DNA from: DATIJC01 sp035479015
GTDB lineage: Bacteria; Patescibacteriota; Microgenomatia; UBA1400; UBA12028
DNA length: 12,857 bases
Direction of reading: 5' to 3'
Assembly: GCA_035479015.1 (NCBI GenBank)
Contig: DATIJC010000009.1
Location: 1-12,857, forward strand
Shown: one piece after another, positions 6,707-12,857 of the stretch
Position numbering within the stretch: the first letter of the stretch is position 1
How the letters are laid out: each line of letters opens with the position of its first letter
Translations under genes and position numbers: made by a program
Notes under the pieces: model-generated
Seen by the model: the letters and a program-made list of their open reading frames with translations, nothing else
Told to the model about the DNA's origin: nothing
Databases searched by the model: none

Positions 6707-8515
6707 CTAACGCAAACCACTTAGGCCTGTTGGTTTTGGTCCTGGCGGAACAGGCGATCTTCCGGCCGCGCTCTGTTGTGCTTTCTGATGCTCAATTATT
6801 TGAGCCTGTCTTGCTGCCTCTGCTTCAGCTCTTCTTGTCTCTGCGGCCTGTTGGATTTCCTTAGAACTCTCGGTGATCTGGGTTTGTGCTATCTGACGCA
6901 AAGCGGCAGGCGCAACATGTCTTATGGTAGATGGTAGGTTGAGACCTATTCCGCCGCCTCCGACAACCCCACCAAGCTGCGCTAGAGTCCTCGCTCTCCC
7001 CTCAAGTCCTAGTTTGTTTGCTCGATCAGTTGCATATTTATACCCAGTTACAGCCCCCACTCCCGCAAATGGGGCGCCTGCAAGGGCGCCGACAATCGCT
7101 TTGCCACGGCCCTGTTTCCACACATCGCCCATGGTCTTGCCCACATCTATATCAAGTTTGCCGTGGACGGCCTTCTTAGCGATTTCAACCGCACTGGGAA
7201 TCATAGAGATGATGCCGAATTCAAGCATAGCAAGAGCGATTGTACCACCCGTGCCTTGGTTTGACCCAAGCTGTGGGGCAGAGAAACCGCCGATGCCTTT
7301 TCCTGTGATTTGTCCAGCTAAGCCGCCATTTGAGTTTGAAAAGTAAAATGCGATAAATAACATCAAGATGACGACAGGGAAAGCCGCAAGATTTTCTACC
7401 AAGCCCATAAACCAAGCACTAAATGTATTCTGACCTGGGAGGGCTCCAATGAGCAGTTGAATTGGAGCAAAGATAACAGAGATGAATACACCTGCATAAG
7501 CCTTCAGGAGTGCAAAAAATAAACGGAACATATTGACGAGCAGGGCAATAACCAAGATGAGCGATACAACAACATTGATAACGCTACCGGCGATATCGCC
7601 TACCGTCCCAGAGACTCCGGCAAACTGTTGCAACATGCCCGATACCATTGATTGGACTGCTGCGCCAACTTGACCAACTACGCCATTGGCCATGATTGCG
7701 ATAATGTTGAATAAAATATTATTTTGGAAGGCAGCTTTTGATAGATCGGAAGCGAGCATGCCAGGGACATTTGTACTGCTAAAAATGCCGATGAACAAAT
7801 AGATGACCACGTACATAATGTCGATAGCGAGTCCAGCAATCGCGTATGAGAAGGTGACGAGAAGCAGGGAGATGACCAGTTTTGGCAATGCCTGCTGGAT
7901 GGTCACGGCCGCCTGTCCGCCAATCTTAGAGCGCAGCATAATGGCAAAGCCAACAAAGAGGAAGATGACGACAAAGAAAAAGTACGCTACATTGCGCATA
8001 ATTTTCCAGAGTCCAAGGACCGGCTCAAGTGATGAAAAGCCTAAACCTTGTGCGTACGCTGTCTGCGCGCCGAGCGGATTTTTTATATTCTGAATGAGGT
8101 CAGCCATATAGATAGAAAAGCTCACGCGCGGATATATGACAGCAGCTACCAGCGAGGTAGTGGATCCTAATGCTCCTGACGAGGCAAAAGCAACTTGTTC
8201 CCCTTGATAGGGTGGTCCTAGGTGAGCAACGCCATTATTATTTAATGTCCACCCAGTAAGAAGATTATTTAGACCTCCAAGTTGCGAACTAAATAAACCG
8301 AAGTTGTATTTCGTTGTTTGTCCGGTTTGAGTGATTCCGCCGTTGACGAAACAAGCTGCGTTTTGATTGCCTTGCGCACAGTCGACCACGCCTTGGATAG
8401 CATTGAGAGATTCAAGAGGGATGTTGCCGCCAGATTGCACGGCTAAAACAGTGGCAGGCGCAACAAAAAGAAACGCGAAGAGGGCGATGATTATTTTTTT
8501 ATCCAGCCTACTCAT
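6707..8515 (-). CDS. VirB6/TrbL-like polytopic membrane protein of a type IV secretion-type system
   Basis: The 602-residue product begins with a signal-peptide-like segment (1-25, KKIIIALFAFLFVAP) and a long outside region (26-170). Membrane segments follow at about 175-194, 212-246 (long enough for two), 263-281, 311-330, 335-358, 367-392 and 426-441. The block around residues 168-240 (LWKIMRNVAYFFFVV, LPKLVISLLLVTFSYAIAGL) closely matches a pattern I associate with CPR VirB6/TrbL-like proteins. The C-terminal part (450-602) is cytoplasmic by inference: a Gly/Ala region at 474-525, then an Ala/Glu/Gln-rich helix (545-583) and a Pro/Gly-rich end. VirB6 family proteins form the inner-membrane channel. 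ATG 8542, directly abutting the upstream stop, would add nine residues (MDSATICLA); ATG 8515 is preferred because it gives a normal signal sequence. No Shine-Dalgarno precedes either, so translation coupled to the upstream gene or a leaderless transcript from TACAAT (8526-8531) is possible. Confidence 0.85.
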   Translation of the reverse strand: MSRLDKKIIIALFAFLFVAPATVLAVQSGGNIPLESLNAIQGVVDCAQGNQNAACFVNGGITQTGQTTKYNFGLFSSQLGGLNNLLTGWTLNNNGVAHLGPPYQGEQVAFASSGALGSTTSLVAAVIYPRVSFSIYMADLIQNIKNPLGAQTAYAQGLGFSSLEPVLGLWKIMRNVAYFFFVVIFLFVGFAIMLRSKIGGQAAVTIQQALPKLVISLLLVTFSYAIAGLAIDIMYVVIYLFIGIFSSTNVPGMLASDLSKAAFQNNILFNIIAIMANGVVGQVGAAVQSMVSGMLQQFAGVSGTVGDIAGSVINVVVSLILVIALLVNMFRLFFALLKAYAGVFISVIFAPIQLLIGALPGQNTFSAWFMGLVENLAAFPVVILMLFIAFYFSNSNGGLAGQITGKGIGGFSAPQLGSNQGTGGTIALAMLEFGIISMIPSAVEIAKKAVHGKLDIDVGKTMGDVWKQGRGKAIVGALAGAPFAGVGAVTGYKYATDRANKLGLEGRARTLAQLGGVVGGGGIGLNLPSTIRHVAPAALRQIAQTQITESSKEIQQAAETRRAEAEAARQAQIIEHQKAQQSAAGRSPVPPGPKPTGLSGLR

Positions 8516-8542
8516 AGCAAGACATATTGTAGCACTATCCAT

Positions 8543-11212
8543 CTAGCGCTGTGGGATGTAATTGTAAAAATCCTTTATGCGATACGGGAAGTACTTATTG
8601 TTACAAAAGTCATTTTGATCCGGGGTGATCTCTCCTGAATAGTCGCGCATAAACGATTGGTACGTACTATGTGAGTTGCATGTATTCAAGAACGCAGAGA
8701 GCTGACTTGCGATGGTTCCGGATTGCCGCGACGGAGGAATAGAGACTACACCAAAATCATTACCATCAGTTTTTGAAGCATAAGATGAAAATCCTGACTC
8801 CTCACCCCACATTGAGAGCGCAAATCGTGGGCTGACTCCCTCGGCTTTAGCCTGTTGTACGACATACTGACAAGCGGTCATCGTGCCATTTGGGTCAAAT
8901 TTTCCGCTACTGTCTACTTTATGGGCGATGAGGGCCGGGTAGGGGGCTTTGCGGGCCGGACTATATGTGCATGCTACGAAAGAATAGAAGTCCTCATTAC
9001 AGATTGCTGCAGTGCCGTCGGTGCCATTTTTCCATTCAGGAATAGTGAGGTCTGGTACATCAGCTGGCGGTGCACTAAATCGAGAAGCAAGATCAGTTGG
9101 GTCACTGCTGCTGCATTGATAAGAACTATACACAAGCGGGATGCCTCCACCGGCTGTAATACCACCACTCTTGCCATCACATTTAGCCACTTCTTGAAGC
9201 AGATATTGGTCTATCACTCCTTCAGGCGGTTGTGATGGACTGGGTGTGGCTGCTGTCACGCAAGCAGATGGACCCTGTGTAAGTATTGTCTCGAAGCCTT
9301 TGTATGGAACAGTCTTTTTTCCTGGTATTGGCCCACGAGTAAGGTTGCACACGAGTTCCCAAAGGGCGCGAGCGAGTTTCCCCCCGGGAACCTGAGGATT
9401 AATATCAAATTTTTGCAAATCGGGACCAACTATCTCACCCTGGAGATACACTGGTGTTTGATTTTGATTCCCACTAGCGTCATAGGTTACGTTGTAACCT
9501 ATCAAATTTCCTTGAACTTGTGGCGAGGAGACAAACACGCTGTTGGCGGCTCCATTTTTTGGTTTGGTGTCGTTAAGTTGGAGATACTTCCAGGGCCTCT
9601 TTCCACTTGAATTATCTTTTTCGCGCCAAGCGAAGTTGAATTGGGTGGGCGGCGACTGTAAGGGACTTGGGGCAGGGACAAACACGTTTAAGAAATTTGT
9701 CTCATAGTTGGTGATATTTCTATATTCCTCGGGAAGCAGAAGATAGGTACGGATTTTGACATTTTCATAGAGCGGCATTTTCTCCGCTTTTGCTCTCAGT
9801 GTGGCTTTTGCCCGAATGCCAATTTCATTCACGGGGTCGGGATTGGGTATGGGATTAATTTGTTGTTTCCGCTGGTCGGCTTTTTCTCCCAAGAGATCAT
9901 CGGCTTGGCAGGTAGGATCTTCGAGGTCTCCAATCGCGGGGGATACGCCCTGAGCATTTATACGTTTCACTAATATTGACTCGATAGTTGATCCACCCGA
10001 ATCAATGTCAACACACTCAAAACACTTGATAAATTCATCACTAAATGGTGCGGGATTCATCATGCCTGTTCCTTGTTTTATCCGGCTCCAGAGTGTTTTA
10101 ATGTCCTGCTCGGCTTGCTTCTCAACGGTTTTTTGCGTGTCAGAATCCATGAGCGATTTCATCACGTGCATCAATCCGCTGTCATAATTGGTCGTGGGAA
10201 TGCGGGCAGTTTCTGGACTCGGATTTTCAAGTGGTTTAGAGACCGAGAAGCCCGTAGGCACATAGACTTTCACGACGCGGATACGCTGATGGAGTTTTGA
10301 CAATCCGTACTGGGATTCATTACCGGCTCCATAGGGAGTCCCATCCGGCGGAACAGGGGGATTTAAATTTGGATCGATGGGGGAGAACCAGTTGGCATAA
10401 AAATTAAGATCGGCATCAGTTTGTGGGTCAAACTTCACATCATCAAAGTACTCTACGATGTATGCAGGTTTAAATCCGAGTGGCATAGTCGTCTCTACTT
10501 TTGCGAACGCTTGATACCAACTTCCGCTCCGGTCAATTTTTGTACTATCGCAAGAGAAATTTGATGGTTTAGAGTTATAGAGACTTACGTACGAGTAAGC
10601 GGTGTTTGGAATTGCTTGGTCAAGCGCGCAGCGTCCATTGGTAATTGCTGCACTCCAACCTGGAGGTGGTGTGTTGTTAATTGCATTGACGCTCGGAAGT
10701 GGAGCTGAGCAAGCCTGCTGTATGGATTTTAGAAAATCTATGCGATCTTGGCACTCGGTCTGTTTACTGGCGAGGTGCTCAAACACTCCGTTTGCAATCG
10801 GGTGAAGCCGGTCGTAGCCTGCGGCCGCCTTGGCACCTTGGGCTATTTGTTGTTTGGTATATGCGGCGCCAAAGAAGCCCTCAAGATCATCAAGGCGCCT
10901 GGAACTGCGCTCTGGATCAGGAACGTCCGCGCCCTGGAAACGAAAAAGAGGGATTGTGGTACCGGAATAATTTATGAAGGCTGTGCCGATGACATCACGC
11001 ACGAGACAGCGAGTTCCTGAGCAGTCGCCATCCACGGTATTAATGTATGTCGGCCCTTGCGGTCCCGATGCATCCGCTTTATCAACTTGTGATTCGTTAA
11101 GGATCAGCGGTCCGAGTGTGAGTTGTGACCCGCAAGTGAGCGTATAGTTTGCTGCCATTTGCTCTTTAAGTGCCTGTGTTTTTTGATCATCAATTCCGGG
11201 AAAAATATACAT
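8543..11212 (-). CDS. C-terminal part of frameshifted secreted glycosidase: long extracytoplasmic region ending in a lytic-transglycosylase-like domain
   Basis: This frame has an ATG at 11212 (889 residues), but it is open upstream to 11281. There it encodes KPFYIGEAGFPGG, the missing end of the GH5-like domain of the upstream gene, so it is very probably the continuation of that gene and not a separate protein. Residues 1-780 (from 11212) contain many cysteines and Pro/Asn/Gly-rich loops, as expected outside the membrane, with a helical segment near 345-375. I recognise no family there. Residues about 780-889 resemble the lysozyme-like lytic transglycosylase fold: AEGVSPRFALSMWGEESGFS carries the Glu-Ser pair (E805-S806), followed by NDFGVVSI, matching the usual ES...fGl pattern. 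VirB1-type enzymes of this fold cut peptidoglycan for type IV secretion. The stop directly abuts an ATG of the VirB6-like frame, implying one operon. Confidence 0.75.
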   Translation of the reverse strand: MYIFPGIDDQKTQALKEQMAANYTLTCGSQLTLGPLILNESQVDKADASGPQGPTYINTVDGDCSGTRCLVRDVIGTAFINYSGTTIPLFRFQGADVPDPERSSRRLDDLEGFFGAAYTKQQIAQGAKAAAGYDRLHPIANGVFEHLASKQTECQDRIDFLKSIQQACSAPLPSVNAINNTPPPGWSAAITNGRCALDQAIPNTAYSYVSLYNSKPSNFSCDSTKIDRSGSWYQAFAKVETTMPLGFKPAYIVEYFDDVKFDPQTDADLNFYANWFSPIDPNLNPPVPPDGTPYGAGNESQYGLSKLHQRIRVVKVYVPTGFSVSKPLENPSPETARIPTTNYDSGLMHVMKSLMDSDTQKTVEKQAEQDIKTLWSRIKQGTGMMNPAPFSDEFIKCFECVDIDSGGSTIESILVKRINAQGVSPAIGDLEDPTCQADDLLGEKADQRKQQINPIPNPDPVNEIGIRAKATLRAKAEKMPLYENVKIRTYLLLPEEYRNITNYETNFLNVFVPAPSPLQSPPTQFNFAWREKDNSSGKRPWKYLQLNDTKPKNGAANSVFVSSPQVQGNLIGYNVTYDASGNQNQTPVYLQGEIVGPDLQKFDINPQVPGGKLARALWELVCNLTRGPIPGKKTVPYKGFETILTQGPSACVTAATPSPSQPPEGVIDQYLLQEVAKCDGKSGGITAGGGIPLVYSSYQCSSSDPTDLASRFSAPPADVPDLTIPEWKNGTDGTAAICNEDFYSFVACTYSPARKAPYPALIAHKVDSSGKFDPNGTMTACQYVVQQAKAEGVSPRFALSMWGEESGFSSYASKTDGNDFGVVSIPPSRQSGTIASQLSAFLNTCNSHSTYQSFMRDYSGEITPDQNDFCNNKYFPYRIKDFYNYIPQR

Positions 11213-12192
11213 CGGGGCAGAGGGACCTGCTCCTCCCGGTAATCCTCCAGGGAAACCAGCTTCACCAATATAAAAAGGTTTTCAATTGCTTTGCTTTGAG
11301 CTAATGCCGCCATAGCGCTGGCCTTTTCATCGGCAGTGTAGTAGTGAGCAGATGTTATCGAAATAGCGCTCGCGCTGTTTGTTTGGGTAAAGTCTTTTTC
11401 AGGCGTGCGCGGACTATCACAGCGAGTAGCGTCTTGACTGGCCATCTGTCCATACCCGACACGGGGACTACCACTCTTGAGCATAGATCCGATGTCTTGT
11501 CCCCACGCTTTATATGCAGGCAATGCGGCGAGATTTCCGCCACAATGTGGCTCGTTAGCTAGTTCGTATCCGTATAGGGCAGAATTTCCACCCGTCGCGC
11601 TTAATATTGATTTTGCGAATGATTTGTATTCACCTTGATAGCCACTCTGATACCAATCGATACCGGCCCCCTGTGGCACACCGCCGCCGCCGTTACTATA
11701 GTCACCGATCGCGATGATGACTTGAATCCCTGCCCCCTGTGCGGCTCCTAGGACCCCCGCCATCAGTGATGCGTCACCAACTTTGGCGAAAACACGCACT
11801 ACTTTTACTCCGCAATTATTTTTTAGCCAACTAAAGTGACTTGGTAGCTCACCGACGTGGAGTCCAGCGTCCCACATGTTCACGCCGACAAACTTATCGG
11901 GATATTGACCAGCTTTAGTTTTCAACATGGCGCATATTGCGGGGCCTGGATCTACATCTTGGAAAAAGGAATATTGGTCATTTCCAAATGGGGCACTGCG
12001 ACTTCCAGAATATTGCCAAACTAGGTAACCAGTAGCGCCAGCCCCTAAGAAATCATCAATTTCTTTTCCAAGTACGGCTGGATCAAATGGAGTGTAGTCG
12101 GCGTGTGCTGGGGGTACAACATTACTTATTCCGGTCAACAGAAAAACAAAGAGAAGAGAGAAAGCTAATAATACTTTTCTCAAGCGGGTCAT
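11104..12192 (-). CDS. N-terminal part of frameshifted secreted GH5-like glycosidase
   Basis: The start at ATG 12192 gives a good signal peptide (MTRLRKVLLAFSLLFVFLL, probable cleavage after PPAHA, residue 31). The GH5/clan GH-A pattern is visible: first strand KFVGVNMWDAG (100-110), VVRVF (131-135), acid/base motif ELANEPHCGG (E214) and SAHYY (281-285). After residue 304 the listed frame turns into non-homologous sequence and stops at 11104 with TGA, the only TGA stop among the window's genes. Reading one base back instead continues as KPFYIGEAGF, with the nucleophile-type Glu six codons after the break. Residues 301 onward of this frame are therefore probably not native. An unusual point is that a strand-8-like segment (GAGATGYLVWQYSGS, 50-64) precedes the barrel instead of following it. 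The substrate is unknown. Only 14 nt separates the start from the upstream pilin-like stop, and that gap holds an exact TATAAT. Confidence 0.8.
   Translation of the reverse strand: MTRLRKVLLAFSLLFVFLLTGISNVVPPAHADYTPFDPAVLGKEIDDFLGAGATGYLVWQYSGSRSAPFGNDQYSFFQDVDPGPAICAMLKTKAGQYPDKFVGVNMWDAGLHVGELPSHFSWLKNNCGVKVVRVFAKVGDASLMAGVLGAAQGAGIQVIIAIGDYSNGGGGVPQGAGIDWYQSGYQGEYKSFAKSILSATGGNSALYGYELANEPHCGGNLAALPAYKAWGQDIGSMLKSGSPRVGYGQMASQDATRCDSPRTPEKDFTQTNSASAISITSAHYYTADEKASAMAALAQSKAIENLFILVKLVSLEDYREEQVPLPRCIFFPELMIKKHRHLKSKWQQTIRSLAGHNSHSDR
11261..11283 (-). other. Frameshift site inside the glycosidase gene
   Basis: On the minus strand GAAAACCTTTTTATATTGGTGAA reads GAA AAC CTT TTT ATA in the upstream frame. 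One extra A in the four-A run (11279-11282) would give GAA AAA CCT TTT TAT ATT GGT GAA, encoding EKPFYIGE. The codon immediately before AAA in the downstream frame is TGA, so that frame cannot be entered from upstream without a shift. The site is a short A run next to a T run, where a sequencing or assembly deletion is common. A real mutation or ribosomal slippage on the five Ts cannot be excluded. Confidence 0.85.
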
Positions 12193-12198
12193 GAATTT

Positions 12199-12204
12199 AT
12201 TATA
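12199..12204 (-). promoter_or_regulatory. -10 box for the glycosidase gene, leaderless layout
   Basis: On the minus strand TATAAT is followed by 6 nt (AAATTC) and ATG 12192. It sits in the 14-nt gap after the pilin-like stop (12207-12209). No -35 match is visible within the upstream coding sequence. The gene may thus be transcribed both with the pilin-like gene and from its own start. Confidence 0.5.
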
Positions 12205-12206
12205 CC

Positions 12207-12626
12207 CTACGGAGAGCCAGGGAGCTGTGTTGTAAACAACAGTATCGATCCTACTCCGGTGAATGTAGCGAGGAAACGCAAAATCAGGTATGACGCCAGG
12301 GCGACGACTATACCGATGATGGCATAAGTGATTGCGCTTTTCCCCGACTCCACCCCTTTGGTATTAGAGCCCGCAGTTAAATACCTAAATCCGCCGATCA
12401 GAAACATGACAAACGCCGCAATGCCAACGATCGTGATAATCGTTGCCAGTAAATTCGCAACCAAACACTCAACGCCTTGGATAGTTGCTACATCGCCAGC
12501 ACCAGGTGTCGTGGATCCGACACAGCGATTTCCTGCTGTCCATGGAGATTGCGCTAGAGTTGGGGTAGCAAACGCGAAAAAGGTAAAGACAAACGTAAAG
12601 AAAATTTGGACGAGGCGAAGTTTCAT
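12207..12626 (-). CDS. VirB2/TrbC-like pilin-type membrane protein
   Basis: The 139-residue product has a signal peptide (1-25, ending TPTLAQ), a short outside stretch with two cysteines (C35, C54), and two membrane segments at about 57-79 (LLATIITIVGIAAFVMFLIGG) and 97-118 (AITYAIIGIVVALASYLIL). A polar loop with the signature FRYLTAGSNTKGVESGKSA lies between them. This two-helix plan with a short charged cytoplasmic loop is that of VirB2/TrbC pilins, and the loop matches the WITAGGDKSKTESARQK motif of the neighbouring gene, so the two are paralogues. ATG 12626 is chosen over upstream ATGs (up to 12680): it gives a clean signal peptide and has TATAAT 6 nt upstream, whereas the longer versions would run through the terminator hairpin. 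VirB2-family proteins are processed and polymerise into the pilus, or stay as membrane subunits. Confidence 0.85.
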   Translation of the reverse strand: MKLRLVQIFFTFVFTFFAFATPTLAQSPWTAGNRCVGSTTPGAGDVATIQGVECLVANLLATIITIVGIAAFVMFLIGGFRYLTAGSNTKGVESGKSAITYAIIGIVVALASYLILRFLATFTGVGSILLFTTQLPGSP

Positions 12627-12632
12627 AAAGCC

Positions 12633-12638
12633 ATTATA
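12633..12638 (-). promoter_or_regulatory. -10 box for the second pilin-like gene, leaderless layout
   Basis: On the minus strand TATAAT is followed by 6 nt (GGCTTT) and ATG 12626. The box starts 7 nt after the terminator hairpin, so any -35 element would have to lie in the hairpin itself, and none resembles TTGACA. Confidence 0.55.
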
Positions 12639-12645
12639 ACGCAAA

Positions 12646-12671
12646 ACCCCGCCCTTCGCGAAGGGCGGGGT
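12646..12671 (-). terminator. Hairpin terminator after the first pilin-like gene
   Basis: A perfect 13-bp inverted repeat (ACCCCGCCCTTCG / CGAAGGGCGGGGT) begins 15 nt after the stop at 12687 and is followed on the minus strand by TTTTGCG. The GC-rich stem with a short T-tract fits an intrinsic terminator, possibly a leaky one given only four Ts. It would set different transcript levels for the two pilin-like genes. Confidence 0.75.
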
Positions 12672-12686
12672 GAAGTTCAAACAAAT

Positions 12687-12857
12687 TTAGTATGCCGTTG
12701 GGATATTGATGTTGCCACCAACATTGATTCCGAAGAATGATCCCAAGACCTTTGAGATTGCAAAGGCAGCTGCGACGATCGCCAGACCAATAATAGCGTT
12801 AGTGATCTTCTGGCGAGCTGATTCGGTCTTGCTCTTGTCACCACCGGCGGTGATCCA
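12687..12857 (-). CDS. C-terminus of a VirB2/TrbC-like pilin-type protein (N-terminus beyond window)
   Basis: The minus strand is open from the right edge to the TAA at 12687, giving the last 56 residues. It starts inside the inter-helix loop (WITAGGDKSKTESARQK) and continues through a membrane helix (ITNAIIGLAIVAAAFAISKV) to a Gly/Asn-rich end (INVGGNINIPTAY). The loop plus second helix is the pilin-like pattern also found in the next gene downstream (YLTAGSNTKGVESGKSA), so these are tandem paralogues. The start, signal peptide and first helix lie outside the window. Placement first in the cluster with its own strong terminator suggests it is the more abundant subunit, which is inference. 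Confidence 0.8.
   Translation of the reverse strand, partial: WITAGGDKSKTESARQKITNAIIGLAIVAAAFAISKVLGSFFGINVGGNINIPTAY

Noticed and set aside
6924..7346. 140-aa plus-strand reading frame opposite the VirB6-like gene
   Set aside because: It is Pro/Ala-rich shadow translation of the Gly/Ala-rich membrane protein on the other strand.
11261..11283. Programmed -1 ribosomal frameshift as the main explanation of the broken glycosidase
   Set aside because: No canonical X XXY YYZ heptamer is in frame and I saw no obvious stem-loop after it. A missing A in a homopolymer is simpler. Slippage on the T run remains possible, so this is only set aside.
12627..12680. Longer N-terminus of the second pilin-like protein starting at 12680
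   Set aside because: It would translate through the terminator hairpin and place extra residues before a good signal peptide.
1..12857. Recoded TGA (glycine) as in some CPR lineages, suggested by the absence of TGA at true gene ends
   Set aside because: Long genes stay open without any in-frame TGA and use GGN for glycine; seven stops are too few to show avoidance.

Overview
The window looks like chromosomal DNA from a small-genome, ultra-small bacterium of the Candidate Phyla Radiation (Patescibacteria), most like Microgenomates. This rests on recognised protein style rather than a marker gene, since there is no rRNA, tRNA or ribosomal protein here. The clues are two VirB2/TrbC-like pilin-type proteins, a polytopic VirB6/TrbL-like protein with a signal peptide and a large N-terminal outside domain, a giant secreted cell-wall-active protein, and several long acidic proteins without recognisable relatives. 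The standard stop code fits: the seven visible true stops are TAG (4) and TAA (3), and glycine is encoded by GGN.

Layout, right to left along the main minus-strand cluster: the C-terminus of a pilin-like protein runs in from the right edge (12687-12857). A strong hairpin terminator (12646-12671) follows, then a second pilin-like gene (12207-12626). Next is a secreted glycosidase gene with a GH5-like catalytic half (12192 downward), whose frame is broken by one missing base near 11280. In the shifted frame it continues without a stop to 8543, through a long cysteine-containing extracytoplasmic region to a lytic-transglycosylase-like C-terminus. The VirB6/TrbL-like membrane protein (6707-8515) follows directly.

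The left half is not part of that operon. A 984-residue soluble protein (3701-6655, plus strand) converges on the VirB6-like gene. It is divergent from a 270-residue acidic protein (2828-3640, minus), and only 60 bp separates them. A perfect 15-bp hairpin (2776-2809) lies between that gene and a small four-helix membrane protein (2362-2754, plus). Divergent from this, a large membrane-anchored protein with a glycine-rich membrane region and an outside beta-rich domain leaves the window at base 1 (1-2218, minus, partial).

Working model: the pilin-like proteins, VirB6-like channel and two-headed glycosidase form the envelope part of a type IV secretion or pilus-like machine. The glycosidase could open cell-wall or surface polysaccharide so that the machine can pass through. 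The ATPases (VirB4/VirD4 type) are not in the window. The three large unfamiliar proteins may be accessory or structural parts, which is inferred from location only.

A recurring layout runs through the window: an exact TATAAT lies only 6-8 nt upstream of the ATG at four genes (2218, 3701, 12192, 12626). This predicts leaderless or nearly leaderless mRNAs. There is no gene-free stretch over 300 bases; the longest gap is 2219-2361. I saw no RNA genes, insertion sequences, CRISPR arrays, attachment sites or replication origins.
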